Shown: positions 10,461-21,567 of the stretch, one piece after another | How positions within the stretch are numbered: position 1 is the stretch's first letter | Layout of the letters: each line of letters begins with the position of its first letter | From: Cryptomeria japonica | Taxonomy: Eukaryota; Streptophyta; Pinopsida; Cupressales; Cupressaceae | Assembly (NCBI RefSeq): GCF_030272615.1 | Contig: NC_081406.1 | Coordinates: 267,273,692-267,337,691, forward strand | Reading direction: 5' to 3' | Length of the DNA stretch: 64,000 nucleotides | Translations under genes and position numbers: made by a program | The notes under the pieces: model-generated | What the model was told of the DNA's origin: nothing | What the model saw: the letters and a program-made list of their open reading frames with translations, nothing else | The model's database searches: none

Positions 10461-11533
10461 AAGTCCGCCATGTGGAGGCCTCAGCAAAAGTTCACCTTGG
10501 AAAGAAGGTGTGAGAGTTATCATCAAAGTCCGCCATGCCTAGGGACCCTCCAAAGTCCGCCATGTTTTGGAAAAGCCTTGGTGGCCAACACCCAAAACTC
10601 CACCCAAGAGGAGCCTTCAAGGAAGTCCGCCATGCAACTTGAGGAACCCATGAGGGGAGGTCTAGAAGTCCGCCATGTGGGAGCCTTGTCTAAAGTCTGC
10701 CCAAGCTAGAGGACTCACCAAAGTCCGCTCTAGGAAAAGGTAACACCAAAGTCCGCCCTTGGATAGAAGGTCACCAAGGGGTGCCACCAAACTCCGCCTT
10801 GCATGGAGATGTCTTAGAAGTCCGCCATGTGTGTGGGGGGTGCATAGGGGTATAGCCTAAAGTCCGCCCAAGCATGTCAAGTGGTGGGGACCTTGTCTAA
10901 AGTCCGCCCAAGGGGTGCAAGAAGTCCGCCATATGTGTGTGGGGTGCATAGGAGCCTTGTCTAAAGTCCGCCCTAGGGAGATGTGTTCTAAACTCCGCCC
11001 TAGGCCATGTGAGATAGCTAGTCTAAACTCCGCCCTATACATGAGCCCCCTCCAAAGTCCGCCCACATAGAGAGAACAACAAACTTCACCCAAGATGCTA
11101 AGTCATGTTGGATAGAGGTCCTTCCAAAGTCCGCCATGGAGGAGGTTGACTATAAGTCCGCCCTATGCCTTAGTTAAAAAAACTTCGCCTTGGTTGAGCC
11201 CCCCTCCAAAGTCCGCCATGAAAGAATGCCTTCAAAACTCCGCCATGTATAGGTTAAGTTAAAAGTCCGCCTATGACTTGGGGGCATATCAATGAACTCC
11301 GCCATCTTAGAGGTGAATGAGCCTAAAGTCCACCATGACTTAGGGTCACCTCCTAAAGTCCACCATATGTTGAAGACCCTCTAAACTCCTATGCAAAGGG
11401 AAGAGCACCAAAGAAGACCTTCAAAACTCCGCTCTAAGCCATGTGGAAGCCTTCTCAAACTCCGCCATGCCTTGGAGAGGTAAGGAAAGTTTGCCAAAAT
11501 TTGAAGATGAAGAAGGTAAGCCTCCAAAAGTCC
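10461..11533 (+). repeat. array of about 35 AAAGTCCGCCATG motifs
   Basis: The core A-A-G/C-T-C-C-G-C-C, usually followed by ATG or CT, recurs about 35 times in 1.07 kb, at irregular 20-60 bp spacing with dissimilar sequence between copies. Variants include AAACTCCGCC, AAAGTCCACC and AAACTTCGCC. Because the spacers differ, this is not a simple tandem satellite. The array sits in the U3-like part of the LTR, where clustered protein-binding sites are common. The binding role is inference. Confidence 0.75.
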
Positions 11534-11620
11534 ACCTACACATGAAAAGTCACACAAAATCAACGAGATGCCAGTGATGTCATAAAATCCTCCAAGATTA
11601 TTGAACTTAAATCCAAAAGG

Positions 11621-11880
11621 GAAAGTTTTTTTGGAAGAGAATATTGGAAGATTATTGAATATTTTCAAACTTAAATCCAAAATGGAAAGTTTTTTGGAAG
11701 AGAATATTGGAAGATTATTGAATATTTTCAAACTTAAATCCAAAATGGAAAGTTTTTTTGGAAGAGAATATTGGAAGATTATTGAATATTTTCAAACTTA
11801 AATCCAAAATGGAAAGTTTTTTTGGAAGAGAACATTGGAAGATTATTGGATATTTTCAAACTTAAATCAAAATGGAAAGT
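11621..11880 (+). repeat. four tandem copies of a 63-64 bp unit
   Basis: Units begin GAAAGTTTTTTTGGAAGAGA at 11621, 11685, 11748 and 11812, with a partial fifth at 11874. They are almost identical to each other, which points to recent expansion by slippage or unequal exchange. Short open frames on both strands here are by-products of the repeat. Confidence 0.85.
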
Positions 11881-12574
11881 TTTTTTTTAAAAGATATTTT
11901 CTTAAAAAAAACTTGGAAACATGAAGTTAAAATTAGGAAGTATAAGTTGGAAGATTTTAAGGGTTTCTAATTGAAGATTTAACCTTGTTTACAAATACTT
12001 CATTATAAACTTCATTTCTACACCAAGAAGTTTGAAGTTACTAAGGAGAGCTTAGTAAAGTATTTCAGTTTGAAGGTCATCTGGAGAAAATTTTGATATT
12101 GCTGGAAGTTGGATAACTTTTTTGACAAAAGTTTCACAGATTTTTGGAGAAGGGCAACTAGTACGAGGAAGAATTATTTAACCTTAGTCTGAATTTTCTG
12201 AGTGTTCTTGAGAGAGTTCTAGCCCTACTTCTACCCATTCGAAGGTGAAACTAAATTCATGATGCAGATTTATGGATTTTTTCTGAATATTTTCCAGAAT
12301 TTAATAAATGATTTTTTCGAAAATTTTGGAGAAAGAAAATCATTTTTTTGGCTAAGTATGAAAATTTTTGAAAGTTTTGACACTTGGTGGTAACCACAAC
12401 CAGCCTTAAGATTGAGGGTTTTTGAGGCGAAAATTCAATTTTTATGGCTTAAGTATGAGAATAAAAATGAAAATTTTCCAACACTTAGCCATTTCGCAGC
12501 CCCGTTATTTTCGAAACTTTGCAAATTATTTTCTAACTTAAAATTTCATTGTTTGTCTGCAGGTCCTAGACATT

Positions 12575-15500
12575 ATGAAATTTCAAGTGGATAAAGATGC
12601 TCCTCCGGAGTCGAGGATGACTTCAAAATGGAAGAACATCAGCGACACCAACCTCAGACACATCAATCTGAGGGAATTTAAGAAGCAAATGTTTGGTCTA
12701 GACAACCTTGTGCCTACCACCATTGCACGAAAGATGATGAAGAGCGACATCGTGCATGCTGCTGGTTTCCTCCCCACCATGCAGTGCAATGAACTAGTAG
12801 TCGAATGTGCCAAACACTACAACCCCATCAGTAGAGACATTGTTCCACCTGATGGAAGAGTGCTGGCGAACATTAGTGATGAGGCCATCAGAGAGGCCTT
12901 CAAAATCCCAGAGTATCACAACACAGTGTATATGACAAAGGACGAAGCTGACAGACTGTATTAGGACCATCTGGAGGAATATGACGCCATAGTTAGCCAT
13001 TCCTGGCTAGACAAACCAAGGAAGGGTGCCTCCAAACTTCAGAGGAAGAGCCTAGTGCGAGCATACTTCAAGGAAGACATCGGAGACATGATCGTCCTGC
13101 TCAATAGAATAATGGGAAACCTTCAGGGAGCTCCATTTGAACCATGGATGTATTATTTCATTAATGAAATAACCAATGGAATAAAAATGATAGACTAGGC
13201 CAGGATGATCAGTGACAACCTAGACAGCCAACTGAGGAACCTGGAGACGAGTAGGACTTTCTTCATGAGTTCTTACCTGTTTTATTCCTTGGCCAGGACC
13301 TACAGATACAGAGGTCTCACTTGTAGAGGAGAAGTAGGGAACAATGAGACCCAGTTTCCAGTGTATGATTGCTATCCCCAGCTCCACATGGAAGAGAAAT
13401 TCCATTTCAAAAGAGTGAATGATACTTTCCTTATGCACATCACTCGGACACTGCAAGGTGGGCTGCACCAGAGACTCTCCCAAGAGTCTATGGACTTCAT
13501 TAGTCGGTTTGGGTATTGGTACATCCAATATCCAAAGTTCACTTACCTCCGAATTCAGGGATTCTCCGGCCCTCCATACAAGCTTCCAGCTTACCCTACC
13601 AATCGAGTGGTGTTGCTTGAGGTTGTAAGACAATTGGAGGAGTATATAGTGATTCAAAGGGATAAGCAAAAGAAGGCAGGAACGTCCTCACTTACAATTG
13701 GCAATGGGCTGGAAACATATCCGTCATCACAAGCTACTGCGACCGCTGAGAAGGAGCTAGCCTGGTATCCCCTCTATCAATACAAGGCAAGAAGGAATTT
13801 CGATCCATTCCACAGGATAAAGAAGGTCGAAGGAACGACGTTTGAGCACAGACCGGATCTAGAAGATTACTGGGCTAATGCAGCCGATAGCTTCGAGATC
13901 AGGAAGAGATTCTGGTCAAGAATTCCTTTGAGCATGCTGAGAGCAACAGAGGTATTCAGAGTTGCCGATCAAGTGGAGGAAAGCTTAGAGCTTCAGCAAC
14001 CAGGCTTTGAAAAGATAAAAAATGAACCCTTGGTTTTAATAGATTGGACAGAGGGGGAGAAGTCGGATCTAGCAAACCTCATGAGATCGGTGGTTGAGTA
14101 TTCGAGGTGGTGGACGTCTGAAAAGACAAGGCAATTAAAGGCCAAAGGTGTGACCTTGACCTATGAATTGATGGGAGTAGATGATACTCTATCCATCAAT
14201 CCTTGTACCTCTGTCGGTGATGCCCGAAATCCAGAAAGTGTTGGGTCTCGAAAGAGGAAGGAGTTGGTTGGAAGCTCCACAAAGGTCACAGGGAAAAGGG
14301 TTGTAGGTGAAAGAAGGGAGTCCAGCAAAGGCCACTCCATCCTGAGTGTTGCTTCCATTGTGCCCGATCAGAATGCAATTGGGGAGCAAGAGATGAACAT
14401 CTACATGATTCGTGATGAAGTAAGAGTGCCTTCTCATCCGGTTAAGGAAGTAGTGGAAGAGATCGTCCAAAGTCCAAACAGAAAGCAAGCCGAAGCACCT
14501 ACAGTCTTCTTGGATGGCGTACCAACAAACCCAGGAGAGGCAGATGGTGAGTTTGACCGGAATACTATATAGCAATCAACCATTCCGGATTGGCTAAGGG
14601 AAAGAATAAAGGCCAAGGTCCCCAAGGAGGCATGTTCCGAAGAGGTCACTGCTGCATTTCTGGAGAAGGTGAATGAGCCCACTATAAATAAACCACCCAA
14701 GCCCCCCAGAAAGTTTTCTCTAATTCAGAGAGACAATGCAGGGTTTAGGACAGTCCAGATAGCGGTGCCCAAAGAAGGAAAGACTAGGGACAATGTCGTC
14801 GCGGATGATTACGAGATCACTACCATGGAGTTGGGTAAGCCCACCCAGGACCAAGAGGTCCAGTATTTTGACGACTCTTGCAACGTTCTGAAGACAAGTC
14901 TGGCCCAGGAGAAAGAAAAGAGGAAGAAGGTCGAAGAAGAAAACTAGCAGTGGAGAAAGTATGTTCTCCATCTTACTAGCCCACTCAACCGTGAGATCCC
15001 GATTACTCTGCCACAACCTCTTCAACAGGGATCAATGAAGGATTATGAGGATATGAAGGGTACATTCACACAGGCTAAGGAATGGATTTCAGATGCCTCA
15101 ACACGTGCAGATATACTGGTAGAGAATTTAGTGTCAGCACATGAGTCGGCTTCTTCACTTGTCAACCGTATCCAGGATTTAGCCACCAATTGGGAGGACG
15201 TGGAGGAGATTCAAGATGAAATTCTTCCTCATCTGAAGGTTATCCGAGGTTTGTCCAAGAGAAGTCTGGTGGATGCAGGTATCATACAAACCGGAGATAG
15301 GTACGACTTTAGCACCTGGTATTACACCTTGGTTACCCGGATTGAGGTTTTGAAGAAATCCGAGACCAAGTGCTTTGAAACAGAGGAGAGTGTCAGGGAG
15401 ATTTTGAGCAAATTGTTTCGTGTAGCATCCGAGATTTGGAAGAAAGAGAGTATAAGGGAGAAACACTTGCAGGCAGAGAACCTAAGATCCAGGATTCAGT

Positions 15501-15754
15501 CAAGCTTCTTCAAGGATTCAGGGATGATTGACAAGGGCGATCTGTCAAAGATCGCAAACTTTCTCTTCATCGATGAAAGTTTTCTTGCCCAGGCAGTTGA
15601 GTGGGAAAGCCTCCTTGCCACCTGTACCGATGATGTGCACATCATCGACTTCCAGATTGGCAGTTTGCCAAATGTCACCATGGAGGACGTCAAGCTCATT
15701 GTGTCCAGGTACATCGAATCTACAGAGGAGGAAAGTAGGCGCTCACCCCAGTGA
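12575..15754 (+). pseudogene. long gag-like retroelement frame broken by four TAG codons
   Basis: One frame runs from ATG at 12575 to TGA at 15752-15754, about 1,060 codons, interrupted only at 12962, 13196, 14570 and 14945, each time by TAG. No frameshift is seen. The N-terminal part has the look of plant retroelement proteins (NISDEAIREAFKIPEY, near 12870-12918). The middle is basic (SRKRKELVGSS, near 14250), and later parts are charged and helical (LAQEKEKRKKVEEEN, ending 14944). There is no zinc knuckle, protease or RT. I do not recognise the family; plant-mobile-domain or Transposase_32-like proteins are possible. The lack of frameshifts suggests it was under selection until recently. 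Confidence 0.6.
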
Positions 15755-15894
15755 GATTAGCAGTTGTGCCATGTGTCACTTTCTTATTCACTCGAACTGA
15801 TGGTGTTTTGGGAAACCCTAATTGGGGTTTAGGACTTTCAATCTTGGCCCTTGATCACTGTTTGATCTCGGCCATTCATTTATTTTGGAAAAAC

Positions 15895-15902
15895 TATATA
15901 AG
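15895..15902 (+). promoter_or_regulatory. TATA box of the LTR promoter module
   Basis: TATATAAG, followed by GTTGCCTCC, with the CCCTAATT palindrome-like element 68 bp upstream. Homologous modules at 1680-1726 and on the minus strand near 20165-20246 support it. Confidence 0.5.
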
Positions 15903-16180
15903 GTTGCCTCCTCTCATTTGGACAGTGTGAGGATTTTGATGTATTGTTGCGTAAGGTCATTTCAAGATAATATATTGCATGTGCGCTGCTTTGTAATCCC
16001 TATTGTTTGAATGATTTGCATGGTTTCAATTTCCTCAACACTTAGTTAAAATTAATCTAGATTTGCTTTCATTGTTGTTAATTTGAATGAAGGATTTGAT
16101 AAGTGTCAATTGATGGTGTATCTCCGCTCATACTTTTGGTAAATGGATGATTTCCATTTTACTGTACAAAGTTAGTCTGA

Positions 16181-16185
16181 GCCCA
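16181..16185. repeat. target site duplication GCCCA (left)
   Basis: GCCCA immediately precedes the LTR start TGTGATAACC and is repeated at 27595-27599 directly after the 3' LTR. Confidence 0.95.
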
Positions 16186-17107
16186 TGTGATAACCCCGCG
16201 TTAGCACCTGATGTAAAGTATGGATCAAGTAAATAAGATTATTGTATAGAGGAAATACATTTAATATAAGTATTATATTATAGAGGAAATACATTATTTA
16301 AAATGTCAATGTTCAATATACACATATAATAAAAGAAGTATTATATTATTATTTTAAATGAGGGAAGTATTATATTATTATTTTAAATATATATAACAAT
16401 GAATGAAGTATTATATTTAATATATATTAAAAAGAGCAAACCTTAATATATTATTATATATTTAAAACTAAAAGGCAAACACTAATAACCCCCCCCCCCC
16501 CCGCGATTTCCCCGCACCAAGAGGTGCGAATTACCACCGCAACCCTTGGTGCAGAAGGAGGTCGTGAAGGGTCACAGCCCTTCACGGGGCTCTAAAAGGA
16601 AGCAGCCACCGCAAGGGAAGAAGGGAGCAAGACGGGGAGAGCAATCAGGAGCAAACCTTCGCGGACAGCAGGTAAGAGGTAAGGTAGGATATGATAGGAT
16701 TAATTAGTATATTAGTGCAGATTAATATATTAGTATATATTTCACTGAGCATTAATTAAGTGTGATAACTAATATAAGTTAACATTAACTAATGTATGTT
16801 TCATTAAGCATTAAATTAAATATGATAATTAAGATGTTAATATGAAGTAATGTATATTTCATTGAACATTGGTAAGAATATATAAAGGTTAAAACATATG
16901 TGCATTAAGGAAGGCAATTAATTAATATACTAATCTGCACATAGGGAATGATTAAGGAATAAAGATGTTATCAAGGAAGGTGTAATGCATATGTCAACAA
17001 TGGTAGGATACATTTAATATGTATATATGTTAAAGAACACATTAGGAATACATGTTAACATAAAATGAAGATTAGGAAATAAAATAGGACTAAATCATCA
17101 AATGCAT

Positions 17108-17115
17108 TATAAATA
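17108..17115 (+). promoter_or_regulatory. TATA box of the element 2 LTR
   Basis: TATAAATA, kept in the 3' LTR at 27016-27023. Transcription would start roughly 30 bp downstream, placing the hairpin array inside the RNA leader. Confidence 0.55.
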
Positions 17116-17228
17116 CAAATGTATACCCATGTTGGAGGCTATAGGGAGGAAACTCCATTAGTCTAAGGAAAGGATTATGAAATCCCTAGGGTAGTATATA
17201 TACTGATTATTAATATGCATATGTAGGG

Positions 17229-17489
17229 CTTGGTTGATTAAGTTCAACCAAGAGGAGTTGGATCTGGCCGGTCCACTCCGAGGACTTGGGTGATGGGATG
17301 CATCACCCAAGGCAAGGAATGACACATGGATTTCCTTGAAGGGCTTGGGCGTAAGAGGTTACACCCAAGACAGGAATCGAGATAACCTTCAATTTCCTGG
17401 AGGGATTGAATGTAAGGAATTACATTCAAGACAGGAGTCGAATTCACCTTCGACTTCCTGGAGGGCTTGGAACCAAGATGGGTTCCAAG
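17229..17489 (+). repeat. five tandem hairpins with differing but complementary stems (5' LTR)
   Basis: Five inverted repeats start at 17229, 17285, 17344, 17405 and 17466, that is every 56-61 bp. Stems are CTTGGTTGA/TCAACCAAG, CTTGGGTGATG/CATCACCCAAG, CTTGGGCGTAA/TTACACCCAAG (one mismatch), TTGAATGTAA/TTACATTCAA and CTTGGAACC/GGTTCCAAG. The outer CTTGG/CCAAG is mostly constant and the inner stem changes while staying paired. Units are joined by related linkers (ACAGGAATCGA..., TTCCTGGAGGG). Paired changes between repeats indicate a kept structure. Confidence 0.85.
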
Positions 17490-17687
17490 AAGGCGAGCTT
17501 CACAGCTGCCTAAGGACATACTTTGTATGGCATTCGTATCCTTTTTATTAGATTAAAATTATGATTATGTTAATTAAGTGTTTTAAATTTCAATTGCAAT
17601 TTAGATTACATATATATATAAATGTCTATTGTATTCTAACAGTCTGTTTTGCAGGATAGTGATCCCTGCCTAGTAGGGACATTACAG

Positions 17688-17699
17688 TGGTATCAGAGC
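17688..17699 (+). promoter_or_regulatory. primer-binding site (initiator Met-tRNA)
   Basis: TGGTATCAGAGC lies one base after the 5' LTR and is complementary to the 3' end of plant initiator Met-tRNA, the usual primer of plant Ty3/gypsy and Ty1/copia elements. Confidence 0.95.
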
Positions 17700-17771
17700 A
17701 TAATCCTGCCAACCTGTGGGAAGGGTTCTTAGTTTATGATCACATATCAGAGAAAGAAAGGAGCAAAAGCA

Positions 17772-19317
17772 ATGGCCGACCAGTTGGCCAAACAACTTCA
17801 GACTTTCATGGAACAGACCAATGAGAAATTCGAAAGAATGAGCCAACTAATCCTCCAAAGTACAAACAGCCACAATAGAGATATGCAAAACCATAGGAGA
17901 GAGGTACACTCTAATCACGCTGATAACGAACGATCTCCTCAGAGTTCTAGACAAACAATTCTCGAATTTCTACCTAGAGAGGAACATGTAAGGGAGGAAG
18001 AGGAACCAGCCACACTTGGAGTGGAAGAAATCGCCCAAATTTATGCTTTTTTAGAGCCAAAAGTTCAGAGAGTGGTATCCTTCAAGGACTTCTGTGAATC
18101 CAAAACTAGTGAAGGTAGAAAGAGAAAACCTATGGGTAATGACCTTAAAGCTAAAGTCAACAAAATGTCCCTACCATGCTTTGATGGGACAGGAAAGGAT
18201 GTCGCCCAAGCTTGGGTACAAAAACTAGACACCTATCTTTTATACAGCCCCATGACTGAAAGAGAAGCTATTAAATTTGCCATACTACATTTAACCGGAA
18301 CTGCCCATAATTGGTGGCACAACGATCTCATTACCCTAGGACACAAAAATGTCGCCACCTACATTGAATTCACCCAAAAGCTCATTAGCCGATTCGACCA
18401 GAAGGATTCCGAATGGTACTTCCAAGAGTTAACACACCTTAAACAATTAGGAACCATTGAGGACTATATAGACCAATTCCAAAACTTGTCAGTAATGGTT
18501 CCCGACCTATCCCAGAAGAGGCTCACCTACATGTTCTTAGAAGGCTTAAAAGACTCTATTAAGAATTTTGTGAAACCCCTGGAACCACAGAACTTAGGAG
18601 AAGCCATCAAGAAAACTAGAATGGTTGAATTTAGTGCTCCCAAGAATACCTCAACCAAAACACCATATAGGAATGAAGGACACCAAAATGACCGCAGAGA
18701 GAAACCCTGCCGCTTGTGCAAAAAACCTTGGAGTTACAATCACCAATGTAAGGAGAGAGACAACTTGGTGGAGAAGGGGTTATGTTTCAAATGCAAGGCC
18801 CCATGGGGGAGAGGCCATGAATGTAAAAGAGGACAGTTAAATAACACAAAAGAAATACAGGGTGAGGAAAGACCATACAAAAGAGCCAAATTTGAAAACA
18901 ACGAACCAAGTACCTTGGCAGTCATCACTCAAGGGAATGAAAATAGGTGCTTCAAGCTCAAAGGAACTATCAAAGGACAGAAAGTAATTGCGTTAGTGGA
19001 CACAGGAGCATCGCATGACTTCATTAGCAAATACTTGGCAGCAAAGAGAAGGTTAAAAACTCAAGAATTTGAAGGGTTTGAAGTGGTTATGGGCAACGGA
19101 GTCATAGACAAATGCACTAAAGTTATCCCTCAGTTGGAAGTCACCCTAGGGGAACATACAATTATGAGGAACTTCTTCATGGTGAACCTAGAGAATGACA
19201 TCATTTTGGGAATGCCATGGATAAATTCATTAGGACGATTCACCATGGATAGTCCAAATCAAGAGATATGCTTCCAACATGAAGGGAGGGAGATAACATT
19301 AAAAGGAATTCCCAACG
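17772..19317 (+). pseudogene. gag-protease part of the element 2 polyprotein, split by insertion
   Basis: I favour the ATG at 17772 (MADQLAKQLQTFMEQTNEKF); an in-frame ATG at 17736 would add 12 residues. A Retrotrans_gag domain follows (HLTGTAHNWWHNDLITLG, near 18289-18342). Two C-x2-C-x7-H-x2-C knuckles come next, CRLCKKPWSYNHQC and CFKCKAPWGRGHEC (18709-18831). The aspartic protease follows, with ALVDTGASHDFIS at about 18991-19029 and IILGMPWIN near 19201. The frame is intact until the solo LTR inserts at 19318 and adds a false C-terminus. The same frame resumes after the second target duplication at 23182. Gag packages RNA and the protease matures the polyprotein. Confidence 0.9.
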
Positions 19318-20164
19318 TGTTGACGTGTATTTTATACACAATCATACACAAAATAAAATACCAATAGGCATCTTATCCTCTCTTGAGAAAATAGTCTCTA
19401 ACTGCTGAAGATTCGCGTAAAGGATCAGTTAGGTAGACTCCAAGGTTCTTTTAGTGGGGTCTCCACGTGTGGACAAGCTTTTTTAGTGGTATGATGTGAT
19501 TTGCTGGAGTCACAAGGGGACTTACATTGAACTTCCGATCTGCTTTGCTGGACACAGGCTCTTACTAACTTAGATTTGAAGAAAAAAATGAAAAAAGGAT
19601 AAGGGCGAAGAGAGGATCTAATCCTAATACTAAGAATGTAGGAGCAATGATTTGATTTTTGATGAAACTCTAACTAGATCTTGTTTTGACATCAATGGAA
19701 CATCTACACAAGGCTAGTGCGATCTTCTAGGGAAGCTTTATGATGTTCAAATCATCACCGCAGGCATAGATACCATCCAAGTTGATGCATATCAATGAAG
19801 AGGCGACAAATTGAAATTGAGCTTAAGCTGAACGATTCCAGTCGACTACACAAGGCAAGTCTGCAATCAACAAACTGCTAGTAGTATGGATATACGAACT
19901 CCACCATCAATCAATCACATTTCCTCCATTCATCTAATCATCTACCATCTAAGATTGAAGACTCAACAAGAAACCATGCAAATTGCAAGAAAACGACATA
20001 TTTCACCATTACTTCAATGAAAATGGAGTTTGTTTACAATCAATGGCAACAATTTCTTGCCTTGTCCTCCTATTCTACTCTCTATCTACTAACTACTTTC
20101 AACTATTTCTATACTATTTCTTTCTAATTCTAAATTATCTTTTACAAATGAAATGTTTGGGCTT

Positions 20165-20246
20165 ATATAGTGCCCACAATACAATTTGATGGCTTAGATC
20201 AATTCAAGATCAATGGCCAAGATTCAACAATGAAAAACCCTAATTA
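20165..20246 (-). promoter_or_regulatory. terminal promoter module of the nested LTR
   Basis: On the minus strand, CCCTAATTAGGG (about 20234-20245) precedes TATATAAG (about 20164-20171), with CTTGGCCATTGATCTTGAAT between. The order matches 15816-15902. Confidence 0.5.
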
Positions 20247-21244
20247 GGGTTTGTTACAACCATTACATAACATTTAATGTTTGACCAATGATAAAATTGT
20301 ATTGCTTGGACACATGTCCCTTTTAGAAAAATCGACCAATGGATAGCCGGGGTAGGTACATCGGAGTTTGTGCCACCTTCCATGAGTTAAGTACATTGAA
20401 TCTGGACATTCTGAGATGGACCTCACTAATTGGAGAAATGATGACTAGGATGCCACCTCATCTGACACTTGTAACTTTGGTAAATATTCAACTTGATGTT
20501 GTTGAGAAGCTTTCTTTAATTAATTCATCTAGAACTATTTTGCTTCTTCAACGAGCCCTTGTTCTAACTCCTTGCGTCCTTGATGTGCAGGAAGATGATG
20601 TACCTCGCCTTGGAACGCTGGATTGAAAGAGGTCGCCCATGTCCTGGCTAAGACCGTCCCGGCGAAGACCGTCCTGGATCCGGCTTGATTTTCCTTGAAG
20701 AGACCTCCATTTGATGCCTACACAACATTTCAAAATTAATACCATGATTTTGCAATACATAACATAAATTAGAGAGCAAATTTTAGGAAACTTAATGATA
20801 AGTCCTTTATTAATCATTTCCTAAAAACGACTGAGCTAAGGAAAAACAAAATTTCAAAATTAAGGCAATGACGATCAACGTTCAAAATCAAAACAATAAA
20901 TCCATATCACCATACCTCTTTGAGAGCTTAACTCTAAAATGCAAAATAAATAAAATTGCCTAGGCAAAATTTGAAATAAGATGGTCTTGATGTGATCTTC
21001 AAAAGAACGTTCCTCTTATCAACTTCGCCACCCTTCAAGTCTTGGACGTGATCTCCTCTTCAAGTTAGCAATTTCGCCATCTTTGATATGTCTTTGACGT
21101 CCTAGGCAACTTCGCTCAAATGGAAACTTCAAGCTCGCACCACCTTGCTTTGAAATAAAATTCGCCCCTTTGAATACAACTTCGCACTTCTCCCTTTGAT
21201 CCCATTTGAATGATAAAAAGGTGATGTAAAAATGAAATCTTTCA

Positions 21245-21262
21245 CCCTCCTTTTATAGCGCT
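21245..21262 (-). promoter_or_regulatory. second TATA box, just downstream of the array
   Basis: On the minus strand GCGCTATAAAAGGAGGGTGA lies directly after the 33-nt motif array. It could be a separate promoter or the main one, which sequence alone cannot decide. Confidence 0.45.
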
Positions 21263-21567
21263 CACACCTTAATTACTACTAGGCCGACTTTGTAATTTAA
21301 AGCGAATTTAAAATAAAGTAAAAGGCCGACTTTTGGTAAAATAAACAAATAAATGTCAAGCGCTCCACTCAATTTTTATTAAAAAACTTAATTAATTATT
21401 TGCCAACGTTTTTTAATTTGTAAAATTTCAAAATAATTAATAAATGTCAAACGCCATATTAAATGCTAATTAAATTAGATTTTCAATTTTATCGAACTTA
21501 GCATTTAAGGAAAATTTGAAATGTTTATTTGGCGCCAAAATTATAAAAATGAGATGGACGTACCTCA

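Larger units (their letters stand above)
9810..12574 (+). mobile_element. array-bearing LTR-like unit: head, repeat arrays, leader
   Basis: The start TGTTGTGACCTTTTTCACAC with the palindrome CCCCATTGCAAATGGGG (9834-9850) is nearly the reverse complement of the right end of the solo LTR at 19318-23176, so 9810 is an LTR 5' terminus. Downstream come the GTCCGCC array (10461-11533), a 64-bp tandem repeat (11621-11880) and AT-rich sequence up to the gag-like frame at 12575. I found no PBS before that frame and no right boundary, so the LTR may extend past the frame. Confidence 0.6.
15755..16185 (+). mobile_element. LTR promoter module downstream of the gag-like frame (left half)
   Basis: Within 140 bp of the gag-like stop come CCCTAATTGGGG (15816-15827), CAATCTTGGCCCTTGATC, GGCCATTCA and the TATA box TATATAAG (15895-15902). 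The minus strand of the solo LTR 19318-23176 has the same sequence order upstream of its own TATATAAG near 20165. No TGTTGTGAC head separates this module from the frame. The segment is interrupted at 16185 by the nested chromovirus and continues at 27600. Confidence 0.6.
16186..17686 (+). repeat. 5' LTR of element 2
   Basis: It starts TGTGATAACCCC and ends GGGACATTACA. It contains an AT-rich U3, a run of C at 16490-16502, a TATA box at 17108-17115 and a five-hairpin array at 17229-17489. Its partner at 26089-27594 is nearly identical. Two indels stand out: the C-run area, and about 9 bp near 16530 present only in the 3' copy. Confidence 0.95.

Noticed and set aside
13220-13669. 149-codon minus-strand frame
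   Set aside because: Shadow of the plus-strand gag-like frame, which is far longer and has coherent composition.
17244-17519. Minus-strand frame repeated at 27152-27427
   Set aside because: Its conservation is explained by the two nearly identical LTRs and the hairpin array they contain.
17688-17699. TGGTATCAGAGC as part of a tRNA gene
   Set aside because: It is the PBS complement of a tRNA 3' end; no cloverleaf surrounds it here, at 38850, 54868 or 44690.
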